Positions 37,201-46,072 of a DNA stretch of 64,000 nt are shown piece by piece (position 1 is the first letter of the stretch; every line of letters starts with the position of its first letter). The notes below the pieces were generated by a model, which did not search any database, had not been told where the DNA came from, and worked only from the letters and a program-made list of their open reading frames with translations. This DNA is from Oceaniovalibus sp. ACAM 378 (GTDB lineage Bacteria > Pseudomonadota > Alphaproteobacteria > Rhodobacterales > Rhodobacteraceae): the NCBI RefSeq assembly GCF_008085915.1, contig NZ_VSJK01000013.1, positions 1 through 64,000 on the forward strand, written 5' to 3'. A program made the translations under genes and the position numbers.

Positions 37201-37405
37201 CCTCGCGGGCGTCTTCCGGAATGTGGGGGTTCAATCGGGTAATGGCATCGCGGAGGCGGCAGGGTAGGAACGTATCAGAATAGGCGTCTCGCTCCGGCGC
37301 TTTGCCATCAGGGCCGGATACCGCGTCGTTCAAACAGGCATATCCCAATCGCCCCAAGTGATCGAGCAGCACGCCTTCGATTTCAGCTTCCGACAGGGTT
37401 GGCAT
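34271..37405 (-). CDS. hsdR: Type I restriction endonuclease subunit R
   Basis: The 1044-residue protein carries the N-terminal PD-(D/E)xK nuclease ([24 protein letters not shown], about 145-168; D...ExK). A helicase core follows, with Walker A HTQGSGKS (about 298), DEAH (about 405), GFTGTPI (about 440) and [19 protein letters not shown] (about 640), and then the C-terminal HsdM-binding domain. I use ATG 37405; the open frame extends 35 codons upstream but overlaps the small gene at 37408. It is the ATP-dependent translocase and nuclease of the type I complex. All major motifs look intact. Confidence 0.93.
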   Translation of the reverse strand: MPTLSEAEIEGVLLDHLGRLGYACLNDAVSGPDGKAPERDAYSDTFLPCRLRDAITRLNPHIPEDAREDALRKLLAVERPSLIEENRRLHRALVEGVPVEYRTEDGTIRGDTVRLIDPEDQQNDWLAIAQFTVIENGNNRRPDVVVFLNGLPVGVIEVKKPGAETATLGAAFNQLQTYKAQIGSLFRANAVLITTDGIQARIGSLTADIERFMPWRTTDGIDVAPKGAPEMSVLIEGVFERPRLLSLLRDFTVFGDTPGGIAKIIAGYHQFHAVKRAVISTIEASRSQGDRKAGVIWHTQGSGKSLLMAFYAGQLVREPAMENPTIVVITDRNDLDDQLFGTFSMCRDLIRQTPIQAESREDLQNALARASGGVIFTTIQKFAPEKGEAYPMLTDRRNVVVIADEAHRSQYGFKARIEKTGAIAYGFAKHLRDALPMASFIGFTGTPIEQDDVNTPAVFGHYIDVYDISRAVEDGATVPIYYVSRLARIELPDAEKPKVDAEIEELTEDEAVSEQERLKRKWSTVEALVGSEKRLRMVAEDLVTHFEARVQAMDGKAMVVCMSRRICVDLYNQIVALRPEWHSDDDAGGVIKIVMTGSASDSENWQPHIGGKARRDLLAKRAKDPKDPLKLVIVRDMWLTGFDAPSMHTMYIDKPMRGHGLMQAIARVNRVFSDKPAGLIVDYIGIAQNLKSALGQYSASDQEQAGIDETEAVAALLERLDVVRAMFHGFDYATGLTGTPHQRLVTLAGALDWILAKQDEAAQRETDKEAKKAAHRRYQDAVLALSKAFALSSASDTAREVRDEVGFFQTVRTAMVKAADTSGRSAADRDLAIRQIVNDAVASTEIVDILSAAGLSSPDISILSDEFLAEIGQMEKRNLALEALKKLLNDEIRSRSRSNVIETRKFSERLDEAISRYHINAISTVEVLQELIALAKEVREARNRGEETGLTPEEIAFYDALADNQSAVDVLGNDQLKIIAHELLKGLKANVSIDWAHRDSARARLRVLVKRILRKYGYPPDLEDAAVRGVLAQSEAMLSEISSG

Positions 37406-37407
37406 AG

Positions 37408-37803
37408 TCAATTCCCAGCATTTGCAAACATGAACTCGACCTCTGACCAGTCCTTCTCCAGCACGGCCTCTCGATACGATTTCGAGTTTTGGGCAGTGAT
37501 GTCGTACCAATGACCTCCGCTATAGTTTATGAAGCCGGACGCGTCGGTCACGAAAAGGGTTAGGCCGCGCATCTTTTCAGGTACGCCTGCCGCGTGAATG
37601 GCGTCCATCACGTGGTCCAATTGCTGACCGATGCCGATCGGAATTACAGTTGCGCCCGTTTTCTGGATCAAATCGGTGTAAGTGAGATAGCGGTTCTTCG
37701 GTGGCTTGCCAGTTTTCTTGATCGCAGACTGCACCATTCGGACATGGGCAATCAGGCCGTTTCCAAGTAGCATGGCGTTGTGGGTGGACACTGGTAATCT
37801 CAT
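37408..37803 (-). CDS. Small protein of unknown function inside the restriction operon
   Basis: The 131-residue protein ([21 protein letters not shown] start) has a helical first half with a basic [22 protein letters not shown] segment and a beta-rich second half ([23 protein letters not shown]). No family recognised. It lies 2 nt from hsdR and 3 nt from the pentapeptide gene, so it is part of the same transcript. The HGGHWYD-like aromatic end and short DNA-binding-like N-terminus do not suffice for a role. Confidence 0.65.
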   Translation of the reverse strand: MRLPVSTHNAMLLGNGLIAHVRMVQSAIKKTGKPPKNRYLTYTDLIQKTGATVIPIGIGQQLDHVMDAIHAAGVPEKMRGLTLFVTDASGFINYSGGHWYDITAQNSKSYREAVLEKDWSEVEFMFANAGN

Positions 37804-37806
37804 GGT

Positions 37807-38856
37807 TCAAACCTCATCCACTTTTGCTTTGGCGATTATTCGTTGCTTCAGCTCCTCGCTATCAAACGCACAGGTTTCCAGCCCAGTTGCCGCAGCAAAA
37901 TCAGCGGTTTCTATATTGTAGGCCTCTCGGAAGTCGGCCCAATGAAATTGGCATTTTTTGAACGTAGCATGGGCAAGATCAGTGTCGTTAAAGCTAGCAT
38001 AGTGGGTTCGGGCCATGATCGGGCGGCCATCATCTTCTTCCGCGATGACCTCCTCAAGAGTGTCCGGTGGCGGGGTGGTCCAATGTAGCTCGGTGGCGTC
38101 AAAGCAACTGCCCTGCAAATCGGCTTCCCAGAAGTTACAGTCTTCATATCGCCCCGACTTCGCAAAACCAAATCCCCACGCATCAACGCCAAACACAACG
38201 TCGCGGAGGTCCAATCGCGAGAAGTCGACGTTCTTGAAAGATGACTCGCGCAAGGTCTCGTCTGCCCACCCGCCGCCGGAAAGCTTCGATCCGCGCAGAC
38301 TAGTTACACCGTATCCCTTAAGCTTCGCATCGGACAGCGCCGCCCCCGTCAGATCGACCGCTGTTTGCCCCATGCCGTTTAACCGCCGGAGCGCACCGAC
38401 GATGCGATGCATCGCTTCCTCGTCGTTCCACCGTTTCAGATCTTCGATGATCTCATGCTGGCGGGCGGTGTCTTGCCGCCTTTGCTGGCGATACTGAAAG
38501 ACACCCAACAAAACGACGATAAAGAGAATGTCGAATAGAAGGCCCCAGAATTCGACCATGACATCGCCCAAGGCGACACCGTCACCAAAACGCTGCCACG
38601 CTATGGCAATCATCAAGCCAAGGGCAAGCAGTAGTACGCTCTGTCCTATCAGCGTCTCGGAAAAGAGAACGCCCCGCCAATGTTTGATCCTGGCGATTTG
38701 GCGGTTTGGAAACCCCAGGTTGCCGGTTGCCTGCATCCGTTCAATCCGAGTGATTTCAAACAATGGCTTCTTGCGGAACGGGCTGAGCGACCAGTTCGCA
38801 AAGATCTTGAAGTAATATCGCGCGAACCGGCGCATGCGCAGAAAAGTCCAGCTCAC
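37807..38856 (-). CDS. Membrane-anchored pentapeptide-repeat protein in the restriction operon
   Basis: The 349-residue protein has two transmembrane helices (SVLLLALGLMIAIAW, about 73-87; LLFDILFIVVLLGVFQY, about 106-122) and a coiled-coil-like EIIEDLKRWNDEEAM. A pentapeptide-repeat right-handed beta-helix follows (AVDLTGAALSDAKLKGY... FKNVDFSRLDLRDVVFG, about 165-225; and again ASFNDTDLAHATFKKCQFHWADF, about 287-310). Anchored pentapeptide proteins with this topology appear in defence-associated loci as sensors or effectors. The start is GTG 38856, overlapping the stop of the 22-codon hsdS relic. Confidence 0.75.
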   Translation of the reverse strand: MSWTFLRMRRFARYYFKIFANWSLSPFRKKPLFEITRIERMQATGNLGFPNRQIARIKHWRGVLFSETLIGQSVLLLALGLMIAIAWQRFGDGVALGDVMVEFWGLLFDILFIVVLLGVFQYRQQRRQDTARQHEIIEDLKRWNDEEAMHRIVGALRRLNGMGQTAVDLTGAALSDAKLKGYGVTSLRGSKLSGGGWADETLRESSFKNVDFSRLDLRDVVFGVDAWGFGFAKSGRYEDCNFWEADLQGSCFDATELHWTTPPPDTLEEVIAEEDDGRPIMARTHYASFNDTDLAHATFKKCQFHWADFREAYNIETADFAAATGLETCAFDSEELKQRIIAKAKVDEV

Positions 38857-38921
38857 ACTACGCCCTCCGTATCCTTAAAACGGATTTCACCAGAAATGAG
38901 TTTCGGTCGGGTATCAGTCAT
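38853..38921 (-). pseudogene. 22-codon relic of an hsdS 3' end
   Basis: Reading from ATG 38921, the frame gives MTDTRPKLISGEIRFKDTEGV and stops at TGA 38853-38855. This is the standard C-terminal tail of HsdS proteins and aligns without gaps to the end of the intact hsdS ([17 protein letters not shown]); 38 of 54 bases match. It bridges the end of the DUF6615 gene and the start of the pentapeptide gene. It is probably what remains of an earlier hsdS. Confidence 0.7.
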
Positions 38922-39813
38922 CGCGGGCCTCCGTTTCTTCGATAATGGCTACGCCTTTCAGGTTCAGACGGTCCATCTCCTCATCCAGAGCCTCTTCCGC
39001 TTCTCGACCCTCCCTCAGCAAGCCCACCCATGGAGGGGCGCTGTCGGTCGGTTCAAAGGAAAGACCCAAGTCGCCGAATGCGACCACATCGTCTATGTCT
39101 TCGCCCATGCTGTAACTATAGAGCTGCTGCAGGCCATGCCCGATCAGCGATGGCAGGGACGAGTCCGCGGGGCGATCATCCCAGCAGCAGGGGCAGACAA
39201 GGAAATGCCAGGGGATCATCTGGAAGTCTCCGGGGCGGTTGTCTTTGCCCCAATTCGCTTTCTTGATGGCAAGCGCGCTCGCCGCGCTGATCCCCCAATC
39301 CGGCGAGGGGAACGGAAAGCCGCACAGATGCCACCAAGCCAGTTGCACGTGGGCCGAGAGCGTGGCGCTCAGCTTAAGCCCGTCAGAGTTGTAGAACACA
39401 TAAAGTGGCACAAGGCCGTCCCGGTGGGTGAGCAAGGTTTCGCACTGATTGGGCGTGGGTTGCCCTGATGCCTTGCTGGCGGCTTTCTGTGTCTTGCTTT
39501 GGTGATAGAGCGAGCTGTATGCCCCATCATCGGCAAATAGCCGCTTGGCCTGTATGCGTGCACCTATGCCCTTCCATGGGCCATCCGCGAACCAGAACGC
39601 CCAGTCGGCCCCGTTCGTGCTCTCGTCGGTCTTGGTATAGGCCTTGATGTTCAGCCCGCGCCCTTTGTGCTTGCGGGCGAGGCTCAGAAGAAGCTCTTCG
39701 GTCGTAGTTTCCTCGTTGCGCGGCAGGCCAAAGCCTTCGGCCTCGGACATGTCAAGCCATACCTGAAGGGCCTCTTGCCGGAAAGAGCGGCAGTAGTTCG
39801 GAAGCACCCTCAC
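38914..39813 (-). CDS. DUF6615 family nuclease-like protein
   Basis: The 299-residue protein matches DUF6615: RQEALQVWLDM near the start, EETTTEELLLSLARKHKG (about 33-50), NGADWAFWF (about 67-75), GARIQAKRL (about 82-90), the LYHQSKT segment and LVPLYVFYNSDG (about 134-145). The Glu...GAD...QAK spacing is that of a PD-(D/E)xK-type active site. It overlaps hsdS by 4 nt and is followed by the hsdS-tail relic, so it appears to have been inserted with the current hsdS. A DNA cleavage role within the restriction locus is inferred. Confidence 0.65.
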   Translation of the reverse strand: MRVLPNYCRSFRQEALQVWLDMSEAEGFGLPRNEETTTEELLLSLARKHKGRGLNIKAYTKTDESTNGADWAFWFADGPWKGIGARIQAKRLFADDGAYSSLYHQSKTQKAASKASGQPTPNQCETLLTHRDGLVPLYVFYNSDGLKLSATLSAHVQLAWWHLCGFPFPSPDWGISAASALAIKKANWGKDNRPGDFQMIPWHFLVCPCCWDDRPADSSLPSLIGHGLQQLYSYSMGEDIDDVVAFGDLGLSFEPTDSAPPWVGLLREGREAEEALDEEMDRLNLKGVAIIEETEARDD

Positions 39814-41111
39814 ACCACGCTCTCCGCGCCGCTGAGGTGGATTTCGCGGGATATGAGTTTGGGGAGGAGGAGGTCGCGGGTCTGGGCGAGGGTGCGGGAT
39901 TCCATTTGGAGCAGAAATGCTCTGTCGAAGATTGGAGTTATCAGCTCGTCAAATGCTTGGTGGACGGATTTCGGTGCTGTGCAAATCAGCATTCGCTTCA
40001 TATCTGCCTTCGTAACATGGCCAAGTCCGGTGGTCTGCTTATTGCGCGCTAGTTCTGCAAACTCGGGTTTGAGGAATTTCAGCATGGCATGCAGGAAGGG
40101 TTTGCTGCGCTTTCCGGTCTCACGCACTGCAAAAATATGCTGGTTCAGCCACGCTTTGCCTCCCGACCAAAGGAAGGTGTCAATCGAGGTATCAGGGTTG
40201 CCCGACCAAGAGAACAGAAGTTCACCATCATCAATCAGGTAGCGCGATCCAAGATCGGTGGCGGTCCATGCTGTATTTCCAGTGACGCCGTTTTTCAGTT
40301 CAGCGATCTTGATGACAGGCAAGGCATCGGGCGCGTCGGAAAAATGCATGTTCTTGTAGGCCGCGCCATTGATCCAGTCGGCCTGATCAATGACGGTCTC
40401 AAAATCCCACCCCTCCGGCTTGCCCTCGTCGTCCAGGCGGTCGGGGAAGTGGGGCCAGATGTCGGGGGAGAGGTAAGGTGTGGTGCCTGCCATCTTGGCG
40501 CGGGTGGGGCCGAAATCGACGAACCAGTCGCGGAACAGCGCCCGGGCCATGGCCTCCAGCGTCTCATTCATCCGCCGGTTCAACTCGATCTTGTCATCCA
40601 GCGCCCCGAGCGTGGCAGCAATGGCGCGTTGCTTGGGGAGGGGGGGAAGATCGAAATGGAAGCTTTGGATCTGCTTGGTGCTTATGTGCGGAATTGCCGT
40701 TCCGGTTTGGACCGCCAGAACGTGTTCTGTGAACGACTGGCTGCCAATCACATAGCGCAAGAAGCCGTTGTCTAGCTGCTTCTGACCACGCAGTCGCGCT
40801 ACTCGCTGTACAAGCAGGCATGGTAGGTCGTCGCTTTGGATAACGCAGTATTTCAAACCTGCTTCGATCCAAGGACGATCCATCGCAAGGATTACGTCAC
40901 CTTCTCGCAACCAATACTGGTCGATCCCACTGGTGTCCGCCGTGGGCCACCTTTTGACTCCATCCCAGCGAACTTTTCCTTGTGCGATGTTGTCGCCGCG
41001 CAGCAGTTTGGGATCTGACTGATCATCGGAATAGTTGCTGCTCTTGAACGGAAACCCGGTCTGAATTGCTACGACATCACCCAATTGAACGGACACTCGG
41101 CCGTCACTCAC
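39810..41111 (-). CDS. hsdS: Type I restriction specificity subunit S
   Basis: The 433-residue protein has two target-recognition domains. The first ends in [31 protein letters not shown] (a conserved helical spacer, about 148-178), followed by [22 protein letters not shown]. The second ends in the [23 protein letters not shown] repeat. This is the canonical two-TRD layout. It overlaps hsdM by 4 nt (41108-41111). It would determine the bipartite DNA target. It looks full length. Confidence 0.92.
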   Translation of the reverse strand: MSDGRVSVQLGDVVAIQTGFPFKSSNYSDDQSDPKLLRGDNIAQGKVRWDGVKRWPTADTSGIDQYWLREGDVILAMDRPWIEAGLKYCVIQSDDLPCLLVQRVARLRGQKQLDNGFLRYVIGSQSFTEHVLAVQTGTAIPHISTKQIQSFHFDLPPLPKQRAIAATLGALDDKIELNRRMNETLEAMARALFRDWFVDFGPTRAKMAGTTPYLSPDIWPHFPDRLDDEGKPEGWDFETVIDQADWINGAAYKNMHFSDAPDALPVIKIAELKNGVTGNTAWTATDLGSRYLIDDGELLFSWSGNPDTSIDTFLWSGGKAWLNQHIFAVRETGKRSKPFLHAMLKFLKPEFAELARNKQTTGLGHVTKADMKRMLICTAPKSVHQAFDELITPIFDRAFLLQMESRTLAQTRDLLLPKLISREIHLSGAESVV

Positions 41112-42647
41112 AACTCAATCCCCGCCAACCGTTCCCGGATCGTCACCGTCAGGTCCTCGGCCTCTCCAAACTGTGCTTCCAACTTGTCCTGCAAACCCGC
41201 GAACCGTTCAGCGAAGGGCGTCTCGTCCTCCTCGACCGCCTCGGCCCCGACATAGCGGCCCGGGGTCAGGACGTGGCCGTGCGACCTGATTTCCTCAAGG
41301 CTCGCCGATTTGCAAAAGCCGGGAATGTCGGCGTAGCCCTCACCTAGTCGCCAGGCGTGGTAAGTCTCGGCAATCTGCGTGATGTCGGCATCGGCAAACT
41401 CTTTACGGGTACGGTCCACCATGAAGCCCAGCTTGCGGGCGTCGATGAACAGCACCTCGCCGCGCCGATCGCGCAGCTTCCGGTCGCGGGCGATGCCGTT
41501 GGATTTGTCCTTGGCCAGAAACCAAAGGCAGGCCGGAATCTGTGTGGAATAGAACAACTGCCCCGGCAGGGCGATCATGCAGTCGATCACTTCGCCTTCG
41601 ATCATGGCCTTACGCATCTCGCCCTCGCCCGATTGGGTCGAGGACATCGAGCCGTTGGCCAAGACAACGCCCGCCGTTCCCGAGGGGGCCAGATGGTGCA
41701 GGATGTGCTGCAGCCAGGCGTAGTTCGCGTTCCCTGCGGGGGGCGTGCCATATTTCCAGCGCCCATCCTCGCGCAGTCGCTCGCCGCCCCAGTCCGAGAT
41801 GTTGAAGGGCGGGTTGGCAAGGATCACATCGGCGCGCAGGTCGGGCAGTTCGTTCTTGTGGAAAGTGCCTTCGGAGTTCCACTTGATGTCGGCGTCGATG
41901 CCGCGCACAGCAAGGTTCATCTTGCAGAGCCGCCAAGTGGTGTAGTTGCTTTTCCTGCCCGTAGATGGCGATGTCTCCCAGACGGCCACCGTGGGCCTCC
42001 ACGAACTTTTCCGACTGCACGAACATGCCACCGGATCCGCAGCAGGGATCATAGACGCGACCTTTGTAAGGCTCCAGCATCTCGACCATGGTGCGCACGA
42101 CGGAGCGGGGGGTGTAGAACTCGCCGCCACGCTTGCCCTCGCTGCCTGCGAATTGGCCGAGGAAGTATTCATAGACCCGGCCCAACAAGTCGCGGGCTTT
42201 GTCCTTGCCTTCGCCCAGCGCGATACCGGAAATGAGGTCGATCAGTTCGCCCAGCATGACGGCGTTGAGCGCAGGGCGGCCATAATCTTTTGGCAGGACG
42301 CCCTTGAGGGAGGGGTTCACCTTCTCGATGGCGATCATTGCTTCGTCGATCAACTTGCCAATAGTTGTCTGCTTGGCGCTGGCCTGAAGATGCGACCAGC
42401 GCGCCTCTTGCGGTACCCAAAAGACGTTTTCGGCAAGGTATGCGTCGGGGTCTTCAGCATCTTCGGGATATTCAGCTAGCAGCGATTGTCGCTTAAGTTC
42501 GAAACTGTCCGAGATGTGCTTGAGAAATATCAGACCAAGAGCGACGTGCTTGTAGTCCGACGGCTCCATATTGCCGCGCAATTTGTCAGCGGTCTTAAAT
42601 AGGCTGGCTTCAATACCTAGGTCGGAACCGTTATCTGTTGATGCCAT
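41108..42647 (-). pseudogene. hsdM: Type I DNA methyltransferase subunit M, interrupted by a one-base frameshift
   Basis: From ATG 42647 the protein carries the HsdM N-terminal helical domain and the SAM motif [18 protein letters not shown]. At the A4 run 41950-41953 (plus-strand TTTT) the frame breaks after IYGQE. The conserved continuation [19 protein letters not shown], the catalytic [15 protein letters not shown] and the rest are in another frame, starting within one base. Removing one A restores a full-length protein of about 512 residues, the usual HsdM length. It may be a true inactivating mutation, a phase-variable tract or a sequencing error. Without HsdM the type I enzyme can neither methylate nor cut. 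Confidence 0.9.
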
Positions 42648-42706
42648 TGACTAATCTGCCCTCTCAAACTTCTTTTTGAGACCGTATTTCAGCCAGAAGA
42701 TGAAAT

Positions 42707-43399
42707 CTAGCCACTAAGCGGTATTGAAGGCTTTGCTCTTTGCCGACCCTGCCATGGCTGCGCTTTCGGCATGGCCGCCGCCACCACGACCTCCCGCAGC
42801 ATCCCGCCTGCGATCAGCCCGTCGCTAATCCAGCCCAGCGCCTGCCACCAATCCTCGTAACCGCGCCGGGCGGATGTGATCTGTTCCGGATGCGGCCGCC
42901 AGGTGACGGGACAGGCTAAAACCTCCACCGTTCGCCACTTCCCGCGGGTCAGCACGCGCTCAGTGCCGACCACCACGGTGGTCGCCCGAACACCATGCTG
43001 GTTTTGTCGCGTTTCCACTGGGACGCAGCGCGGCACGACCCCGGGCATCCAGTCGGGGGTCAGCCCGGCCCGGGCCAGTTCCGCGACGCGGATCGCCATG
43101 CGGATGCCGCCGAGGCTGTCGGGCATTCCGGCTACTGTGGCCGCGATCACCTCGGCGTCCGCATGGGTATAACTGCCCATTTTGTGCTCCCCGCCGTCTA
43201 CTTTGCAGCCTAGCGCGGCGCGCTGCATCAGGACGTATTCAAGGCCGAAGCCAAAACCCTCCTCGGTCACATCCTTCGGCACAGGCAGTTCCAGCTGCGC
43301 CTTTTCCACCCGAAAGGCCCATTCCAACGCCGCCTGCACGCCCAGCGCGCGTTTGACCTTCGTGCTGCCCCTGCGGCCGAGCCTGCCTTGGAAACTCAT
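42707..43399 (-). CDS. Conserved phage protein of unknown function
   Basis: The 230-residue basic protein (MSFQGRLGRRGSTKVKRALG start; GYEDWWQALGWISDGLIAGGMLR near residues 180-202) is not a family I recognise. The R/K-rich ends suggest nucleic-acid binding. It lies 12 nt downstream of the cytosine methyltransferase gene in the early cluster and is the last gene before the restriction operon. In this position lambdoid phages often carry late-transcription or recombination genes. Confidence 0.65.
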   Translation of the reverse strand: MSFQGRLGRRGSTKVKRALGVQAALEWAFRVEKAQLELPVPKDVTEEGFGFGLEYVLMQRAALGCKVDGGEHKMGSYTHADAEVIAATVAGMPDSLGGIRMAIRVAELARAGLTPDWMPGVVPRCVPVETRQNQHGVRATTVVVGTERVLTRGKWRTVEVLACPVTWRPHPEQITSARRGYEDWWQALGWISDGLIAGGMLREVVVAAAMPKAQPWQGRQRAKPSIPLSG

Positions 43400-43411
43400 G
43401 GCTGCAATCCT

Positions 43412-44359
43412 TCAAGGAAATCCAGTTGCGTTGGGCACGCCGTCCCCTCGTTCGGCCGCCAGTTCCAAGGGCCCGAGGCCATGGGCAGCTGCGAGAGTGC
43501 GCCACGCATGCGCTGCTGCCAGAGGGTGAACTCCGTTGCCGAGCAGGCGCAGAGCGCGTGCCCGATAGGCCAGCCCATCAGCCATCCGACGAAGAGCGGG
43601 TTCAGCCGCCGCCGTGCCCGGGCTTTCAGGATCCGCCGCGAGACGACCCGCCCATGCGAGGCAATCATCGAAGCCCAAAGCAGGCGCGAGATCGGGGCGT
43701 GCGGCGAGGATTGCCGACCATGCGCCGTGGTGGCCGGGACCGGGCGGGTGAAGCCCTGCTCGGCCCGGTAGTGCAGGATATCCATCCGGGACTTCCCATC
43801 GGCCCGGATCACACTGGCCGGGCTGCTGCCCTTCCAGTTCTGGGCCGCCGGTGTGGGCCAGGATGAAGAGCCGCACCCGCTGGTGCGGCGCGCCGACTTC
43901 TGCCGCACTGAACAGGCCTGTCGCAGGCGTGTAGTCCATGTCCCGAAGCTCTCGCAGCACGGTCTCAAGGCCAAGGCTGACGTGGCCGGGGACATTTTCG
44001 AGGAAGACCCATTTGGGGCGGCATTCGGCGATGACACGGGCGACGTCTGGCCAGAGGTGGCGGGGATCATCGGCCCCACTGCGTTTTCCGGCCGCGCTGA
44101 AGGGCTGGCAGGGGTATCCGGCGAGGACGATGTCGAAGGCACCGTGAAAGGGGCGGGCATCGAAGCTGCGCAGATCGTCCCAGATCGGGGCCGGGGCGAA
44201 ATATCCCGCGCGCTGGGCTGCGATGAGGACGGCTCGGGGCCAGTCCTCCCATTCGACGAAGGCGCGGGTGTGAAAACCGGGTTCGGCGAGCATGAGGCCC
44301 AGATCAAGGCCTCCGCCGCCTGCGCAGAGGGACAATCCGTGCCGGGGACGTGACACCAT
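43412..44359 (-). CDS. C5-cytosine DNA methyltransferase
   Basis: The 315-residue enzyme shows the motifs of 5-methylcytosine methylases: LSLCAGGGGLDLGL (motif I, about 9-22), AGYPCQPFSAAGKR (motif IV with the catalytic Cys, about 75-88), FLENVPGH (motif VI), EVGAPHQRVRLFILA (motif VIII, about 152-166) and a late GNGVHPLAAAHAW (motif X-like). ATG 44359 places the start just after the HTH gene stop. Phage solitary methylases of this sort protect DNA from restriction or regulate expression. No partner endonuclease is encoded nearby. Confidence 0.85.
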   Translation of the reverse strand: MVSRPRHGLSLCAGGGGLDLGLMLAEPGFHTRAFVEWEDWPRAVLIAAQRAGYFAPAPIWDDLRSFDARPFHGAFDIVLAGYPCQPFSAAGKRSGADDPRHLWPDVARVIAECRPKWVFLENVPGHVSLGLETVLRELRDMDYTPATGLFSAAEVGAPHQRVRLFILAHTGGPELEGQQPGQCDPGRWEVPDGYPALPGRAGLHPPGPGHHGAWSAILAARPDLAPALGFDDCLAWAGRLAADPESPGTAAAEPALRRMADGLAYRARALRLLGNGVHPLAAAHAWRTLAAAHGLGPLELAAERGDGVPNATGFP

Positions 44360-44364
44360 GCCAT

Positions 44365-45417
44365 TCACCGCACCCCCCGCTGACGCAGCCTGTCCGCTGT
44401 CACCAACCTGCGGGCCAGCATCGCTTCGCACATTGCGGCGCTGATCATGTTTTGGGGCAGGTATTCGTCGGAGTTCACCTTGGCCGCGTAGAAGGCCGCC
44501 AGCTCATGCGGGCTGGGTGGTGGCGTGCCTTGGGCCTTGCGGCTGCGCTTGGCCGTCAGGGCGCTGCCACTTGCAGCATCAGCCTGCGCATCGCGCTGGG
44601 CAGCGCGTTCCATGAACCGATCCAGCGCTTTTGGCCCATCGGGCGGGTTGGGGTGATCACGCCGGGTCTCGGTGGCGACCTCGATGACCCGGTCCCCAGA
44701 CAGCCCGAGCTCATCACGCCAGCGGCGAACGTGCTGCCGCGCTGGCGCGCCATGCCACCAGGCGGGCAGGCTGGCATTTGCGACAAAGCCCAGCGCCGAG
44801 AGCAACTCGTCAAAGAACCGATCAAAATCGAAATCTCGCGCCTGCGCGTCCTCCTCCTCCTTTACTGGTTTACTTAGTGGTTCCCTTACAAGGTTAGTGT
44901 CGCAATTTGAGACACGGGATTGGTCATTTTTGAGACACGGGTTTGCGTCGAATTGAGACACGGGCCCATGTCCGGATTTGAGACACGGCTTTGGGCCTGT
45001 TTCGGACGACAAGCCCTTGCAGGTGTGCGCTTTTTCGGCAATCGACCCGTGTCTCAAACCTGGACACGGGGTTTCAGCCTCTCCTGCCTCGAAGGGATTG
45101 GTTGAATCACACTCGATTTGGCCCGGCCCGCGCGGCGTGAACCCCGGCTCGCAGCCCAGCAGATAGCGGGTGGGGCGCTGCTGCCCGGTCTTGGGATCTA
45201 TGACCCTGATCCGACGAATGAGTCCGCGTGCTTCCAGCCCGTCGAGGTGGCGGTTGAGCGTTGCCCGACTGATCTCGCAATCATGCGCCAGCCGCGCCTG
45301 TGAGGGAAAGCAGCCGTAGTCCGGGTTGAACCGTTCGCAGAGATGCCAGAGCACGATCTTGGTGGTGGGCTTCAACCCGCGCTGTTTGATCGCCCAGTTG
45401 GTGGCCTCGTGGCTCAT
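44365..45417 (-). CDS. Helix-turn-helix replication initiator-like protein containing iterons
   Basis: The 350-residue protein begins with a winged-helix domain (KIVLWHLCERFNPDYGCFPS and LAHDCEISRATLNRHLDGLEARGLIRR, about 20-69), as in phage O/RepA-type initiators. A linker of variable sequence follows (about 100-190), then a C-terminal helical domain. The linker is encoded by a DNA array of TTTGAGACACGGG repeats (44906-45070), as lambda ori lies inside gene O. It overlaps the VRR-NUC gene by 4 nt. An initiator role is inferred from the domain and the iterons. Confidence 0.7.
   Translation of the reverse strand: MSHEATNWAIKQRGLKPTTKIVLWHLCERFNPDYGCFPSQARLAHDCEISRATLNRHLDGLEARGLIRRIRVIDPKTGQQRPTRYLLGCEPGFTPRGPGQIECDSTNPFEAGEAETPCPGLRHGSIAEKAHTCKGLSSETGPKPCLKSGHGPVSQFDANPCLKNDQSRVSNCDTNLVREPLSKPVKEEEDAQARDFDFDRFFDELLSALGFVANASLPAWWHGAPARQHVRRWRDELGLSGDRVIEVATETRRDHPNPPDGPKALDRFMERAAQRDAQADAASGSALTAKRSRKAQGTPPPSPHELAAFYAAKVNSDEYLPQNMISAAMCEAMLARRLVTADRLRQRGVR
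44906..45070. repeat. Iteron array, probable phage replication origin
   Basis: The word TTTGAGACACGGG occurs at 44906, 44929, 44952 (first base A) and 44977 (last base C), then inverted at 45046-45058, with a partial GACACGGG at 45063-45070. Direct copies are 23, 23 and 25 nt apart. The copies are read in all three reading frames of the host gene (RVSN, PCLK, PVSQ, PCLK and LRHG), so selection must be on the DNA, not the protein. Confidence 0.8.
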
Positions 45418-45809
45418 GGCGCGGGCCTCCGAACCGGGCTGGCAACGCGCGTGGTGAACCCGTGATCCGCCAGCGCGCCCACCGCGTCGTTCAGACAGCG
45501 CACCAGCGCCCAGCCAAAGCCCTGCGCCAGAACGGCATCGCGGAACGCCTCCTGGGTGGGACGCAGTCGGCCTTTGGGGGCCTTCAGCTCAAGAAACAGC
45601 ACGCGGCCATCGCACAGGACCATCAGGTCGGCAAAACCCGCATGCACACCCATGCCGACCAGAATGGCCTGGCGCTTTGCGCCGCGGGGGCCAGCCTCGG
45701 TCACCTCGTTGGCGCAGTGATGGATGATGGCCGTGCGCGGCAGGGCAACACGCAGTGTCTGCACCACCGCGCGTTGCAGATCGGCCTCGGGGGTGCCGCG
45801 CCGCTTCAT
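45414..45809 (-). CDS. VRR-NUC domain nuclease
   Basis: The 131-residue protein is a stand-alone VRR-NUC (virus-type replication-repair nuclease): PEADLQRAVVQTLR (about 7-20), GFADLMVLCDGRVLFLELKAPKGRL (about 58-82; D...ExK catalytic set) and RPTQEAFRDAVLAQG. ATG 45809 overlaps the upstream gene by 4 nt. Such nucleases accompany phage replication or recombination genes and may resolve branched DNA, as the Holliday-junction resolvases of related families do. Confidence 0.85.
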   Translation of the reverse strand: MKRRGTPEADLQRAVVQTLRVALPRTAIIHHCANEVTEAGPRGAKRQAILVGMGVHAGFADLMVLCDGRVLFLELKAPKGRLRPTQEAFRDAVLAQGFGWALVRCLNDAVGALADHGFTTRVASPVRRPAP

Positions 45810-46072
45810 GACCCCACCTCCGGATCCGGCCGGTGGTTGCCCCGCGTGGGATGCCTTGCATCGACCACCACCAGCAGGATGCGCGCGTCCTCGCGTTCCT
45901 CGTCCGTCTCGCCATGTTGAACGAGGACATTGCATGCCAGCCGGATCAGATGATCAGAGTGGTGCGCCACGTCGGCCACGACGGCGCGGGCCTCGCGCCG
46001 CCGCTCGTCGATCCAGTCCGTGCGCGATGTGTCCCGCGCAGAGTGTTTGCGAACGGAAAGCTGCGGTTTCAT
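45806..46072 (-). CDS. Small hypothetical protein of the early operon
   Basis: The 88-residue protein (MKPQLSVRKHSARDTSRTDW start; ADVAHHSDHLIRLACNVLVQHG; HPTRGNHRPDPEVGS end) has a basic N-terminus and a helical His-rich centre. It is coupled at both ends by ATGA overlaps with the AlpA-like and VRR-NUC genes. No family is recognised. Translation coupling supports its reality. Confidence 0.65.
   Translation of the reverse strand: MKPQLSVRKHSARDTSRTDWIDERRREARAVVADVAHHSDHLIRLACNVLVQHGETDEEREDARILLVVVDARHPTRGNHRPDPEVGS

Noticed and set aside
41950-41953. Programmed frameshift as the explanation for the hsdM break
   Set aside because: Rejoining the frames needs a +1 shift at GAA AAG C with no recognised +1 signal, and HsdM is not known to use frameshifting.
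41108-42172. Separate methyltransferase gene starting at 42172
   Set aside because: Its first 75 codons are an out-of-frame reading of the upstream half of hsdM; both parts belong to one frameshifted gene.
44906-45070. Possible CRISPR array
   Set aside because: Repeats are only 13 nt, spacers about 10 nt, one copy is inverted, and the whole lies inside a coding gene; iterons fit better.
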